A stretch of 54,543 bases of DNA from a bacterium (GCA_021810505.1 JAJZIR010000015.1:1-54543); one strand, 5' to 3'. Positions 1 through 8,876 are shown, numbered from the stretch's first letter. The notes: generated by a model not told the origin, from the letters alone. Numbers and translations are program-made.

Positions 1-2
1 TC

Positions 3-113
3 GAGGAACTCAAGGCCAAAGCCCTGCGCTTCATGCGGACCCTGCAACAGGCGCCAGAACATGTGCGCAGCTATTTCCGTCATCCGTTGGCCCGCTACGC
101 GGCTTGTATTTAG
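3..113 (+). pseudogene. IS630-type transposase, C-terminal tail (cut by window edge)
   Basis: An open frame enters from the left edge and stops at TAG 111-113, giving 36 residues ending in a stretch like VRSYFRHPLARYAA. This basic, aromatic-rich ending is like the tail of some IS630/Tc1-type transposases. No catalytic residue lies in this part, so the family call rests on the tail alone. The rest of the gene is outside the window, so I cannot tell whether the element is complete. The next 350 bases hold no gene that I recognise. Confidence 0.45.
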
Positions 114-423
114 GGGCCTGGTTAATACTAGAGCTGTTAGGGTGATGTCTCAGTCATGGTGACCGGCGCCCGCTAGACGGTAAGAGCACGCTGGTCACCC
201 ACCAGCTAGAGAACTCGCGGCGCTACGCCTCGCCCGGTGACCTTGCCTTTGGACCGATCACCCGAAAAGCGCTGTGTAGCTTTGGGATTCAGCCCGGAGC
301 TATACAGCGGTGGTGCCGAGCATAAATGGGCAGATCGTGGACCAAAGCGGGCTCAACTACCTCGCCGTGGTCCCCTGAATCCGCTGACTGGAGCCTTGCC
401 CTCTACTTCCGCCTCGGCTCCTA

Positions 424-464
424 AGGCGCGCCAGACTGAAGTAGAGGCGCGTCAGACTGAGTAG
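424..464. repeat. Short tandem repeat, two units of 21 and 20 bp
   Basis: Two adjacent near-identical units, each beginning AGGCGCG and ending GTAG with CAGACTGA in the middle, differ by one substitution and one base of length. They lie just downstream of the convergent DUF4276 gene end, between IS debris and the ATPase/DUF4276 pair. The rest of 114-474 shows no gene. Confidence 0.6.
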
Positions 465-474
465 CTCCCGAACT

Positions 475-1095
475 TTAGCTTCCGAACAACGCGATGAGAT
501 TCCGGAAACTGCGAGACCGGTTCTTGGCCGGATCCAAGTTCATCCGAGTAGCCAGTTCAGAGGCAAGCTCGATTTTACGCAAGCCGCTACGAAAGTAACC
601 CGCCTCCTGCATCTCCCGTTCGAAAGCCTCACATGTTCCGCCCGTGATAGCGTCCGGATCACGAAATTTCTTGTTTTTGGGAATTGAAGCCGGGACTCTT
701 GGATAGGCTGCGCGCACTGCCTCCCAGTCGCCGAAGTACCAGGCCTCCAGCTCTTCAACGACGATTCGAGTGGCCACCTGCCAACTGACCGGTGTGCTCG
801 CGTCCTTGACCTGTAGCCCTGCTTGCTGGGCTAGCTCATTCAAGCTCTGTTTGAGTGCGCGGCAGTCATCGCCATCTCGGTCGACCAGGACGATCAGCCG
901 CCAGTTCGGCTGCAGCACCTTGGCATAAGAACGCAGGCGCGTTCCTAGCTTGCCGAGCAGGTCTGGCTTACCCCGGAAGACATGCAGTTCCAGCTTCCTC
1001 TCTTGGTTCGGAAACAGCCGCCTGAAGAAAACCTCCAAGAATACCTTCATCGACTCTTCCTCTACGAAGAGGACGAAGTGGGCTGGCCCGGTCAA
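475..1095 (-). CDS. DUF4276 (TOPRIM-like) protein, partner of the adjacent ATPase
   Basis: 206 aa. It begins with a strand carrying FVEEES (conserved acidic residue), then LVDRDGDD near residue 70 (a DxD-like motif), then EELEAWYFGDWEAV, the EAW signature of DUF4276. Together these fit a TOPRIM-like nuclease fold. The start is TTG at 1095; it overlaps the TGA of the ATPase gene as TTGA and has AAGG upstream, so the two genes are translationally coupled. In this family DUF4276 proteins are regularly encoded directly after an AAA_21-type ATPase, and the pair is thought to act in phage or plasmid defence, like the ATPase/TOPRIM pairs of PARIS and OLD nucleases. Defence function and substrate are inference. 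All expected motifs are present, so it looks intact. Confidence 0.8.
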   Translation of the reverse strand: MTGPAHFVLFVEEESMKVFLEVFFRRLFPNQERKLELHVFRGKPDLLGKLGTRLRSYAKVLQPNWRLIVLVDRDGDDCRALKQSLNELAQQAGLQVKDASTPVSWQVATRIVVEELEAWYFGDWEAVRAAYPRVPASIPKNKKFRDPDAITGGTCEAFEREMQEAGYFRSGLRKIELASELATRMNLDPAKNRSRSFRNLIALFGS

Positions 1096-2333
1096 TGGGG
1101 TCTACCTTGTTCTGGTCGAGTTGGCCAGTTCGGGTATATCGGCGGGTCGCCGGTCCCGAGGTGGCCTTCCATCCAGAGCTGACCCAGCTTACCGCCGTCT
1201 TCGAGGAACTGCTCCACCCCGGGGAGGTCCCTGGCGCGCCGGGCTTGGGTGAATCCGCTCGCATCCCGGCGCAACATCCATACCTCCCCCGGCCGCAGCT
1301 GATCCACGAAGAACGGGGAGTGTGTAGTCACGAGCAGCTGGGTACGCTCGGCCGCAGCGCGGCATTCCTCGGCTAGGCCGGCAAGCAGTGTGGGGTAGAG
1401 GAAGTTCTCCGGCTCTTCGATCCCGATGAAGGGTGGGGGCGCCGGGTCGTGGAGAAGCACCTGGTAGGCCAGCAGTTTGAGCGTACCATCCGAGACAAAG
1501 CGGGCTTGTACCGGGTTGTCGAAAGGGGCGTCCTTGACCTGCAGGAGCAGACGGCCATCAGGCATTACGGCGATCCATACGTCGTTCAACTGCGGAACGC
1601 TGCGCCGTAGCGCTTCGAGGGTGTGCTCCAAGCGGTCTGGATGCTGCTCCTGTAGGTACTGGACTACGTTCGCCAGGTTGTCTCCACTTCTGGAAAGGTG
1701 TTCTTCCGGTCCTACCGCCGGCTGACTCCGCGCACCGGCAAGGGATAGATAGGACACATACCAGCTCCTGATGAACTGGCGCAGCGCAGCTACTCTGGGG
1801 TGATCGGAAAACTGACCCAGGGCATTGACCGCCAGGAGATCAGGAGAGCTCAGTGCCAGCGGGGGGCGCTGTGCCTGCTGCTCCGGAGATTCCCCGCTGG
1901 CAGCGCTGCCCTCCCCCCTATGAAATTCTAGGAAACGCCACGGCCTGCCCCTGGAGCCGCGCCTCCAAGCCAGGGATTCATCGGTGATGATAAGGCGTCC
2001 CTGCTGCTCGTCGGCAGCCAGGTGGTAGGTGATCGGGGGGTACTTGGGCTGCTCGCGGTACTTGATTTCAATGCTGACTGGACCGTCCACCCCGCGGGTT
2101 TTCAGCTCCTTGGCGCGCCCGCGGCTATCCCAGGCGGGGCGCAAGCCGTGGTCAAAGCATTCGGCCAAAAAGGCAAGGGCGTCAAAGACGGTGGACTTCC
2201 CGCTCCCATTAGGCCCGAGGAGAACCGTGAGAGGGGTCAGGTCAGTCAGCTTGACCTCCTTGAGGGCACGGAAGTTTTTTACTTTCAAGGATTCGATGCG
2301 GGCAAGATTGGTCGATATCGGTGCCGTCTCCAT
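1092..2333 (-). CDS. AAA_21/RecF-like ATPase of a two-gene (DUF4276) defence-like module
   Basis: 413 aa from ATG 2333. A longer frame opens at GTG 2357, but a GAGGAGGAG ribosome site lies directly before the ATG at 2333, which decides the start. It has an SMC/RecF-type N-terminus (IESLKVKNFRALKEV), Walker A GPNGSGKS at residues 40-47, a Walker B/D-loop region reading GIEEPENFLYPTLL, and a TTHSPFF switch histidine. The C-terminus (LGQLWMEGHLGTGDP) is of the type found in DUF4276 partners. It probably uses ATP binding or hydrolysis to gate the downstream DUF4276 protein. Both genes lie among IS remnants. The two-gene architecture is clear; the defence role is inferred from family context. Confidence 0.85.
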   Translation of the reverse strand: METAPISTNLARIESLKVKNFRALKEVKLTDLTPLTVLLGPNGSGKSTVFDALAFLAECFDHGLRPAWDSRGRAKELKTRGVDGPVSIEIKYREQPKYPPITYHLAADEQQGRLIITDESLAWRRGSRGRPWRFLEFHRGEGSAASGESPEQQAQRPPLALSSPDLLAVNALGQFSDHPRVAALRQFIRSWYVSYLSLAGARSQPAVGPEEHLSRSGDNLANVVQYLQEQHPDRLEHTLEALRRSVPQLNDVWIAVMPDGRLLLQVKDAPFDNPVQARFVSDGTLKLLAYQVLLHDPAPPPFIGIEEPENFLYPTLLAGLAEECRAAAERTQLLVTTHSPFFVDQLRPGEVWMLRRDASGFTQARRARDLPGVEQFLEDGGKLGQLWMEGHLGTGDPPIYPNWPTRPEQGRPH

Positions 2334-2530
2334 GTCCGACTCCTCCTCAAATGGCACTCCGCACTCGGGCCAGGCTTGGGCCTGCGGCTCCAGCCACGGT
2401 CCCTAGCGAGAGGCTACGACCTGCCGCTCCGCCCCGCCACCCGGGACTGCTGCCCGGCTCTAAGGATAGGCAGTCGCGCAGAGTGCTGGCAGCCAGATCA
2501 GGCTAACACCCACTCGGCCCACGCTGCGGG

Positions 2531-2560
2531 CCCTAAAACCGGACAATTGGTCAAGCTCTG
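2531..2560. repeat. Solo IS-end-like sequence, copy A
   Basis: A 30-bp stretch containing AAAACCGGACAATTGGT closely matches 12489-12518 (AAAAACCGGACAATAGATT). The copy at 12.5 kb is preceded by TTGAAGTGGCCC, which gives the look of an IS3-family terminal inverted repeat. No transposase is attached here. I read it as the footprint of a decayed insertion sequence. The surrounding 2334-3119 region has no recognisable gene. Confidence 0.4.
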
Positions 2561-3119
2561 GTTTCCGAAGGAGTCCGGAGCGGTTCTGCGGGATGATCCT
2601 GACGCGCATCCGGATGGCACTGAGCTCGGTCCGGCGCTGCTCGTTGGACGGAGCCTCCAGTTCCTCAACCCGCGTCGACGAGCCGAAGCCGGTTGGGGAA
2701 CGCGGTGGTGCCCATGTCCTCGGAGCAGCGCCGGACCGAGCCCTAGGCCTCCTGGAGCGAAGGGACATCCCTGAAGAGGAGGCGGAGCCCGCCGGCCGGG
2801 TGCTCGTGATAGAGCGCACTCAAGGTCCGGCAGACCCAGAAGCCCCTCTCGAAATTGTCAGCAGGTGTGCCGGGCCGATTGGGCGGTCGCGAGAAACAAA
2901 TCGAGCCGGCCGCAGGACGTTGCGACAAGCTGCAGTGGCCCCCAAGAAACCGGACCGCTAATCGCCCCGGTTCTGGGACGACCCAGCGGCCCCGTCGATG
3001 ATTCCGGCCTTGGTGTCCCCCGTCGCTTAGCCAGCCTTCCCTCCTGGCCGCCAGCACCGACCGGCCAGGTTGGCACAGGCTTTCGGTAGCCAGGGCGCTG
3101 GCGCCGCCGAGCGCCGGGC

Positions 3120-3211
3120 CATGCAGTGGTTTTGTCCTGCATGCGCACAGCGAGGTGAGTCAAGCGGTCATCCAGGGTTTGCCGGAAGGTACGGGCGCTG
3201 CTGTATTTCAC
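3120..3211 (-). pseudogene. Possible AbiEii-like nucleotidyltransferase N-terminal remnant
   Basis: From GTG 3211, preceded by AGGGGG, the reading is KYSSARTFRQTLDDRLTHLA. This resembles the start of AbiEii-type nucleotidyltransferases, which commonly open MKY..(A/S)FRQALEDRL. After about 25 residues the frame turns into arginine/proline-rich sequence without the expected KGG(Y/W)ALELR core, so any gene here is a fragment. AbiEii is the toxin half of the AbiE type IV toxin-antitoxin/abortive-infection system, which would fit the accessory context. The match is short and remembered rather than searched, so confidence is low. Between here and 3668 I see no supportable gene. Confidence 0.25.
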
Positions 3212-3667
3212 CCCCCTGTTCCAGAGCGCTCTGGAACACCTCAAGGACGGCTTCGGGGAGGCCTTTTTACATGCCGGTTTCAGGCGCTTCGGCGCCTCTT
3301 GACCATTTTCGCAGCTAAATCTGTCAACTGCCTTCTTACAGTGCCGATTGCGGGGCTCTTCGGCGCACTCGGCCCCGCTCAAGGGCCTGCCGGGCGGCAA
3401 CCTCGAGGTGCTCCAGGCTGAGGTGGGCTCGCGTCGCGTCTAGCAAGCTCCCCAGCGGCGCCATCACCCGGAAGCCGGCGTGCCGGATATGGAAGATGGG
3501 CAGCTCCCTTGCGCGGGAAGCTGCCAGCAACTCGGCGGTGCGCTGGGTGGCGTCAGGACCGTCTCGGTGCGCGCCGGCAGCTTCCAGAGCGCCGAAGCTG
3601 CTCTGGGCGCCGGTCCCTGAGGGCTGGGGTCGCTGCTCCCGCCGAGATTTCTTGGCCCGGAATCATT

Positions 3668-4141
3668 TCAGAGGCCGGTAGTGGGTACGCATTCGACCTG
3701 GAAGTTGAGCGAATTGGCGATGAAGCACCTGGCGTGTGCCTCGGTGTGCAGGCGCTCGGCGAGGTCCAGGTCATCCCCCGGGCGGACCTGGACTTGAGGT
3801 CGCAGGAGCACCCCGGTGAACCGGCCGCTACCTCGCTACTCGGTCATGACGCCTGAGGCGTCGTCCCGGTAAGCGAGCACCGCGATCCCAGCGTCGGCGC
3901 AGAGGTGCAGGTACCAGAGCATGTGGCAGGACGAGATAGCGGCTACCAGGAGGTCCTCGGGATTCCAGCGCGAGGCGTCTCCTAAAAAAGCAGCGTCCGC
4001 GGATCCGGGGATGGGTGGCTTGGTTCCCGAGAGGACCAGATGGTCACGGCTGTAAGCCTGGTACGCGGAGGTACCTGAGCCTAAGTTGCCGGTCCACTCG
4101 ACTTTCACGCTGTATCCGTGTCGGCGTGCTCGCTCAGGCAT
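3668..4141 (-). pseudogene. OsmC/Ohr-family protein interrupted by one in-frame TAG
   Basis: Reading from ATG 4141 (AGAGGAGG five bases upstream) gives an OsmC-family thiol peroxidase-like chain: YSVKVEWTGNLG, then LGDASRWNPEDLLVAAISSCHMLWYL with the conserved cysteine near residue 75, then YRDDASGVMTE. There the frame meets TAG at 3836-3838 (codon 102). Without any frameshift it continues as RGSGRFTGVLLRPQV and AHARCFIANSLNF (second conserved Cys) to TGA 3668-3670. The total of 157 codons is the normal family size and both catalytic cysteines are encoded. One nonsense change therefore splits an otherwise complete gene. Alternatives are a sequencing error or readthrough. An extended -10 lies 40 bases upstream. 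Confidence 0.85.
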
Positions 4142-4181
4142 CCAGACCTCCTCTGTAGGATTCGGGTGCACCAGCCCCTGG

Positions 4182-4190
4182 AGTCTAGCA
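4182..4190 (-). promoter_or_regulatory. Extended -10 element of the OsmC-type gene
   Basis: On the minus strand this reads TGCTAGACT, an extended -10 (TGN + TAGACT). It would give a 5' UTR of about 30 bases that includes the AGAGGAGG ribosome site of the gene starting at 4141. No -35 close to consensus is visible. The hexamer is the same one found before four apparently leaderless genes in this window. Confidence 0.5.
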
Positions 4191-4581
4191 CGGCTGCTGC
4201 GTGGTACCCGAGCAGGGGAGCGCGCGGCTTGGTCCACTTCCCGCGCAGTTCCGGGCTTCCGCCGAGCGCCCAGCTCGAGGTCGCTTTAGAGCGCCCCCCA
4301 GGCCTACCGATAGGGGGCTGAATCCGGACTGAGGGCGTCTACCTGGGCCCTAAGCGCTGAGGCTCAAGCGGGGTCTTTGGCTATGCGAGGCGGCTGGGCG
4401 GGAGCGCTCGTACTCTGGGTCGCTGGTCACGGCAGGATCCGCCCGCCTCTTTGCCGGGCTCGGCGAGAGCACGGACGGTCCCCGGTTTGCGCGGTGCCGC
4501 GCGCGCTGCTGCTAGGTGTGCGCGAGCGACCCCGCTGGCCTACACCTGCTCGCTTCCTGAGCTGTCCGGTTGCAGGCCGGC

Positions 4582-6672
4582 TCAGAGGGGCCGCAGAAAC
4601 TTACCGGGTGCGTACAGGACCAGCAGCTGGCCGTTCGAGTGCGCATAGCTGCGTTTTGGGTTGTAGATCTGCGGATAAGGATAGTAAATTTTGCTGGCAG
4701 CGGAGCTGTTCTCTTCGATGATCTTTTTTGCAACTGCTCCCTGCGCTATGACGCCTATACCTAGGTCTTTGTGGTGGAAAAAGCCAAGCCAACCGCCGAG
4801 CTTGTCCCAGCGCGTTGGCAGTTTGTGGATCCCGAAGCCCGGGTTCAGACACCCCTTTGCGGCTGCGATGGCCGGGTCGAGCCGAGAAGAAGCCGGATGC
4901 CTACCGAGGACACACCGCGCCGCCCGTTTCAGAGCTAGAAAGTGTTGCCGGACTGCAAGGTACTGCGCGGCGCTTGCGGGAACTGAAGAAATTGCCCTCC
5001 ACTCTCTATTCGGTATGCGGAACAGCGCCATTCTCCCGACTCGGTGCGCCACCCAGGCCGCTCTGCGCAGGACTGGACCCCAGGTTGCCAGGTAGCGCTT
5101 GGGGACGATGAGCAAGCGAATTCCGTAGTGTTTTAAGAAGGCATCGATCTGCCAGCTGGCGCCGGGGGCGGCGATGTTGGCTTCTAGCATCTGCGCAGCG
5201 GGCCAGGCGGCCAGCTGCGGTGGTATGAAATTGCCGTATCCGTTCGCCATCTTGAAGTAGCTTCCCGCCTCAGCCTGCCAGAGCATCGCGTTACCAGTGT
5301 AGGGCGTAAAGGGGAAAAACAATACATCCTGGCCCCTGGAGATATAGGCCTTGAAGTGGCCGCCCTGGAACAACTGGGCTTTGGGGAGTCGCTGATACCA
5401 GGGGGTGCTGGGCAATGCGAAGCTTGCGGGAATCGTGAGGACCAGTGAGGCGGCGACCGCGATGTAAATTCCGGCTCCGGCCTTGACCTCGCGCAGCCAA
5501 ACAGCGCAGGCTATCCCGATCAGCAGCGCGCCGAAGACCATGAGCCGTGAGGGTAAGACGTTGCCGAGGAGTGGGAGGTGGCGCAAGAGGATCCAGGGGA
5601 GAGGGAACATCTTATAGCCGCCGATCTGCAGCCACGGACCGAGGGTAAAGACCAGTGCGCAGAGCAGCGTGATCGCAAGGGCCTTGTTCAAAGCCGCCGG
5701 CTGGATTTTTCGGACCGCAATGACGGTGATGGCCGCTAGGGGTAGGCCGATGTAGCCGAGCTGCTCGCTGCCATTGCCGGCAAAATTTCTACTTATTGCA
5801 GTTAGCCACTGCCCTCCTAGGTAAGTAGCTTGGGTTGGGATGAAGAAGTTGAGCAGATCGGTCGAATAGTGACTTCCGTTTTGGAGCAAGTGGGGTATGG
5901 CGCTGTAGTCAAAGAAAAAGTAATACAGGAACGGCAGCATCAGGGCCGCGATTATCAGGTAGGAGATCACGACAGCCACGGCGCTGCTGTGCTGTGGGCC
6001 CCTCAGCAGGCTGGCTAAGCGCCTGCCCGAGTAGAGCTCGTAACCGACAGCGAAGATCAGGACAAAGACAGCCGTCATGACAAAGGCCTCGAGCGAGATC
6101 AAGAATTGACCGATACCGACTACTACGAAAAAGACCAGAAATTGACCGAGCGAGATCCGGCCGCGCAGGCGGAGCAGGAGAGCCAAGAAAGCTAGGGGGA
6201 TTAGGGCGACGAAGTCGACTTGCAGATGGCCCCACATCTCAGCGAAGACGGCGGTCGAGAAGCCGAAGATATAACCGGCTAGAAGCGGGGCGGCCCACCC
6301 CCCTGCCCATTCCCTGGCCAGGAGGAAAGCGGTCGTTCCTGCCAGGGCCGGCGCTGCCAGCGAAACTAGGTTGAAGGCGACTACGGGTCCTAGCCAAGAG
6401 GTCAGCGGCCAGGCGAGCAGGGCCAGGCCAGGGGTAGTAGTCGCCTGGGTGATGTTGAGTCCATACGGCGCCCAGGCCAGAGGGATGATGAATGGGTTTT
6501 TGAGGTGTTCGGTGGCCCAAGGTAGGAACCGAAACACCCACATATAAAGAAATGGATCGGTTCCTTCGCCTAGGTAGTGTGTTCCGGAGAGCAGGCCCGG
6601 TCTCCAAAAGAGAAGCGCCGCGCTAAGGCAGTAGAGCCCGAAAGCCGCGAGGATAGGGAGCAGTCGCCTCAT
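4582..6672 (-). CDS. Polytopic GT-C-like membrane glycosyltransferase (set 1)
   Basis: 696 aa from ATG 6672, which overlaps the TGA of the GT2 gene as ATGA. An N-terminal membrane helix (LLPILAAFGLYCLSAALLF) leads into a loop with GEGTDPFLYMW, carrying the acidic residue typical of GT-C enzymes after TM1. About ten further hydrophobic segments follow to residue ~440, then a soluble C-terminal domain with NAMLWQAEAGSYFKMANGY and ending SNGQLLVLYAPG. The gene at 10123-12276 is a clear paralogue with the same motifs. With the GT2 and GtrA genes beside it, the likely role is transfer of a sugar from a polyprenyl-phosphate carrier to an outer surface glycan, the third component of a Gtr-type system. 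Acceptor and sugar are unknown; the family assignment is by topology. Confidence 0.6.
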   Translation of the reverse strand: MRRLLPILAAFGLYCLSAALLFWRPGLLSGTHYLGEGTDPFLYMWVFRFLPWATEHLKNPFIIPLAWAPYGLNITQATTTPGLALLAWPLTSWLGPVVAFNLVSLAAPALAGTTAFLLAREWAGGWAAPLLAGYIFGFSTAVFAEMWGHLQVDFVALIPLAFLALLLRLRGRISLGQFLVFFVVVGIGQFLISLEAFVMTAVFVLIFAVGYELYSGRRLASLLRGPQHSSAVAVVISYLIIAALMLPFLYYFFFDYSAIPHLLQNGSHYSTDLLNFFIPTQATYLGGQWLTAISRNFAGNGSEQLGYIGLPLAAITVIAVRKIQPAALNKALAITLLCALVFTLGPWLQIGGYKMFPLPWILLRHLPLLGNVLPSRLMVFGALLIGIACAVWLREVKAGAGIYIAVAASLVLTIPASFALPSTPWYQRLPKAQLFQGGHFKAYISRGQDVLFFPFTPYTGNAMLWQAEAGSYFKMANGYGNFIPPQLAAWPAAQMLEANIAAPGASWQIDAFLKHYGIRLLIVPKRYLATWGPVLRRAAWVAHRVGRMALFRIPNREWRAISSVPASAAQYLAVRQHFLALKRAARCVLGRHPASSRLDPAIAAAKGCLNPGFGIHKLPTRWDKLGGWLGFFHHKDLGIGVIAQGAVAKKIIEENSSAASKIYYPYPQIYNPKRSYAHSNGQLLVLYAPGKFLRPL

Positions 6673-7646
6673 CGAGATAGCTGGTCGCGGTTGCCCGAGG
6701 TATCCGAGCCAGTTGGTTCCGTCGTGGGCGGAGCGGGGCACTGCAGGTAAGCGAGCAGCCTCGCCTCCAGACGCCCCCTCGTGACGGTGTCCAAGATGAC
6801 GCCCGTCATCAGGCTGAGCATCCCAACCTGCACGATCGCCGCCGACAAGACCGCTGTGGGCAACCTAGGCACCAGCCCGGTACTCAGGTAGGTAAGGATG
6901 ACCGGAATGGCGAGCGCAACGGCGATAACGAAGGCGAGGACCGCTAAAAATCCAAAGAAAAAGAGTGGGCGCTCGTGGCGCGTCAAGCGCAGGATCATGC
7001 CGAGGATACGCCAGCCATCCCGGAAGGTTCGGAGCTTGCTGGTAGATCCAGCGGGGCGGCTGCGGTAGCTTCCTTCGACGTGGGCGATCGGCATGGAGAG
7101 CTCCAGGGCGTGCACGGTGAGCTCGGTCTCGACGTCGAATCCCCTGGAGAGAACCGGAAAGGACTTTACGAAGCGGCGCGACAAAACCTTGTAACCCGAG
7201 AGCATGTCTTGCACGCGGTTGCCGAAAATCTTCCGCACGGCCGAGGTGAGAAGATAGTTTCCGAGGCGGTGGCCACCCCGGAAGGCGTCTTCCCCGTCCG
7301 CAATACGCACGCAGTTCACCAGGTCAAAGGGGCCGCTGCGAGCCAGCTCGAGCATCGCCGGGGCAACCGAGGGATCGTAGGTGTCATCGCCATCGGCTAT
7401 GACGTAGAAGTCGGCGTCGATGTCGCGGAACATCCTGCGTACGACATGCCCTTTGCCCTTCTGGTTCTCGCTGAAGACCACTGCTCCCGCGCAGCGCGCG
7501 GCCTCGGCCGTTTTGTCCGTGGAATTGTTGTCAAAGACAAAGATGGCAGCTTGGGGAAGAGCTTGCGTGAACCCGGCAACCACACTTCCGATAGATAGCT
7601 CTTCATTGTGGCAGGGAAGCAAGACCGCTACGCGACCTTCTGGCAT
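6669..7646 (-). CDS. GT2 family polyprenyl-phosphate glycosyltransferase (set 1)
   Basis: 325 aa from ATG 7646. A longer frame exists from TTG 7727, but family similarity begins at RVAVLLPCHNEE just after the chosen ATG. GT-A fold motifs are VFDNNSTDKT, the GKGHVVRRMF segment and DGDDTYDP as the metal-binding DxD. Two membrane helices close the protein (FFFGFLAVLAFVIAVALAI and a second near residue 300). This is the layout of dolichyl/undecaprenyl-phosphate glycosyltransferases such as GtrB, which load a sugar on the lipid carrier on the cytoplasmic face. It is translationally coupled to the GT-C-like gene downstream and divergent from a gtrA-type gene. Confidence 0.78.
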   Translation of the reverse strand: MPEGRVAVLLPCHNEELSIGSVVAGFTQALPQAAIFVFDNNSTDKTAEAARCAGAVVFSENQKGKGHVVRRMFRDIDADFYVIADGDDTYDPSVAPAMLELARSGPFDLVNCVRIADGEDAFRGGHRLGNYLLTSAVRKIFGNRVQDMLSGYKVLSRRFVKSFPVLSRGFDVETELTVHALELSMPIAHVEGSYRSRPAGSTSKLRTFRDGWRILGMILRLTRHERPLFFFGFLAVLAFVIAVALAIPVILTYLSTGLVPRLPTAVLSAAIVQVGMLSLMTGVILDTVTRGRLEARLLAYLQCPAPPTTEPTGSDTSGNRDQLSR

Positions 7647-7750
7647 TACCGGGGTTGAGTATACGGCATCCGCCAAAGGCGCCCTTCCCACGCGGCCCGA
7701 TTTGCCGGTCAACAACTCCCAGGGCAAATAACAGTTTTCAATGTCTGGGA

Positions 7751-7756
7751 TAGACT
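7751..7756 (+). promoter_or_regulatory. -10 hexamer TAGACT for a leaderless gtrA-type gene
   Basis: TAGACT ends five bases before the GTG start at 7762 and no purine-rich ribosome site lies between. Transcription would then begin at or next to the start codon, giving a leaderless mRNA. No good -35 is visible. Confidence 0.5.
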
Positions 7757-7761
7757 AGGGC

Positions 7762-8205
7762 GTGTCTTTGGACGAGCCGCCGAAAGTGCTGGAACAACAG
7801 CGCCGAGCGGGCCCGCTGGATCCATATCAATTGCTGCGCTTCGTCATCGTCGGAGGCGTCAATGTCTCCATCGATCTGGGGGTATTCCTGATCCTGATCC
7901 GCCTGCATCCAACTGGCCATGCCTGGTGGTTAGGCGGTCTTTACAGTGTGCTGGGGTGGATCGCCGGAAGCCTCGTCGGGTGGAGACTGCACTCTCACTT
8001 CACTTTTCGCGCCAGGTTGCACCTGTTGGGGTTCTACGCCGTTACCGGCACCACCCTGGTCCTCCAATACTCTTTATCCGCCATCGCTACCTCGATCTGG
8101 GGTAACTCTGGGGCCCTCGGTGGCAAGCTGCTGGCGATCGCCGTGGCAGGTAGTTTTAACTATCTGGGCTATCAATGGCTGGCGTCTCGGTCGGTTTCGG
8201 AATAA
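7762..8205 (+). CDS. GtrA-family membrane protein (set 1)
   Basis: 147 aa from GTG 7762. It shows the classic GtrA layout: four membrane helices, a first one with RFVIVGGVNVSIDLGVF, the loop HSHFTFR after helix two, and the ending FNYLGYQWLAS. GtrA proteins are thought to flip undecaprenyl-phosphate-linked sugars across the membrane for the matching GT-C enzyme. The gene at 8427-8876 is a close paralogue sharing blocks such as HPTGH.WWLGGLYS and IWGNSGALGGK. It is divergent from the set 1 GT2 gene, so the set is split over two transcripts sharing a ~115-bp control region. Confidence 0.85.
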   Translation: MSLDEPPKVLEQQRRAGPLDPYQLLRFVIVGGVNVSIDLGVFLILIRLHPTGHAWWLGGLYSVLGWIAGSLVGWRLHSHFTFRARLHLLGFYAVTGTTLVLQYSLSAIATSIWGNSGALGGKLLAIAVAGSFNYLGYQWLASRSVSE

Positions 8206-8289
8206 ATCGGGTCGGTCGAAGGCGGTATTTGAAGACAATGCTGCCCAGGGACTGTCCCAGCGAGTACTCGGCAGTACCCTGCTGTGCAG

Positions 8290-8412
8290 AAAGACGAAAC
8301 TCGGTGACCGGACCCTGGATACCGCCTAGGTTGCTGGTATGCAGCGGGCGGCGACCTGATTTATTATGTCCACTACCCAGAGCTTAGGGCGCCCCTAAGC
8401 TGTCCAACTGGA
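8290..8412. repeat. Dispersed ~120-bp repeat, copy 1
   Basis: This segment matches 12358-12480 in the same orientation at roughly four bases in five. It begins near TCGGTGACCGGACCCTGGATACC, includes CCAGAGCTTAGGG and ends at GTCCAACTGG. No frame is conserved, and the terminal GTCCAAYTGG resembles an IS end. The two copies sit at the 3' ends of the gtrA (set 1) and GT-C (set 2) genes, so they are either decayed IS copies or part of the duplication that produced the two sets. Confidence 0.6.
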
Positions 8413-8426
8413 TGGGGCCAGCTTAC

Positions 8427-8876
8427 CTACGGACCAGTCCAGATGGAAGAGCGCGGTGAACCTGAGGCGAGGTAGCGGTAACCCAGGTAGCTGAGTCCGG
8501 ACGTCAGTATGATCGCAGCAGCCTTGCCGCCTAGCGCTCCCGAATTGCCCCAGATCAGCGTCGCGACTGCGGCCAGCGCATATTGGAGGGAAAAAGTACC
8601 AAGAGTGACCGCATAGAAGCCGAAGAGGTTGAGCTTTGCCCGGAAGGTGAAACGCGAGTGCATCTGCCAACCGGCCAAACTTGCACACAACCAACCTAGG
8701 GCGCTGTAGAGGCCGCCCAACCACCAGAGGTGCCCCGTCGGATGCAGCCAGTCTAGAAGCAAAAACACTGCCACATCAATAGCTGTATTGAGCCCCCCCA
8801 CCAACGCAAAGCGCAGCAGGCGCCACCAGTCAGACCTGGGCATCAGTGCTCTGAGGCGGCGGGGAGCTTTGCTCAC
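8427..8876 (-). CDS. GtrA-family membrane protein (set 2)
   Basis: 149 aa from GTG 8876, which overlaps the TGA of the upstream GT2 gene as GTGA. It has four membrane helices with the GtrA signature: LLRFALVGGLNTAIDVAVF in helix one, HSRFTFRAKLNLFGFYAV in the central loop and LSYLGYRYLAS at the end. A polyprenyl-P-sugar flippase role is known for the family; the transported sugar cannot be read from sequence. Coupling to a GtrB-like GT2 makes the pairing firm, while the GT-C partner at 10123 is on the opposite strand. Confidence 0.87.
   Translation of the reverse strand: MSKAPRRLRALMPRSDWWRLLRFALVGGLNTAIDVAVFLLLDWLHPTGHLWWLGGLYSALGWLCASLAGWQMHSRFTFRAKLNLFGFYAVTLGTFSLQYALAAVATLIWGNSGALGGKAAAIILTSGLSYLGYRYLASGSPRSSIWTGP

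Noticed and set aside
2743-3057. Minus-strand frame reading FWVCRTLSALYHEHPAG
   Set aside because: Looked at first like a transposase or Mov34-type piece but is too short and unsupported by flanking frames.
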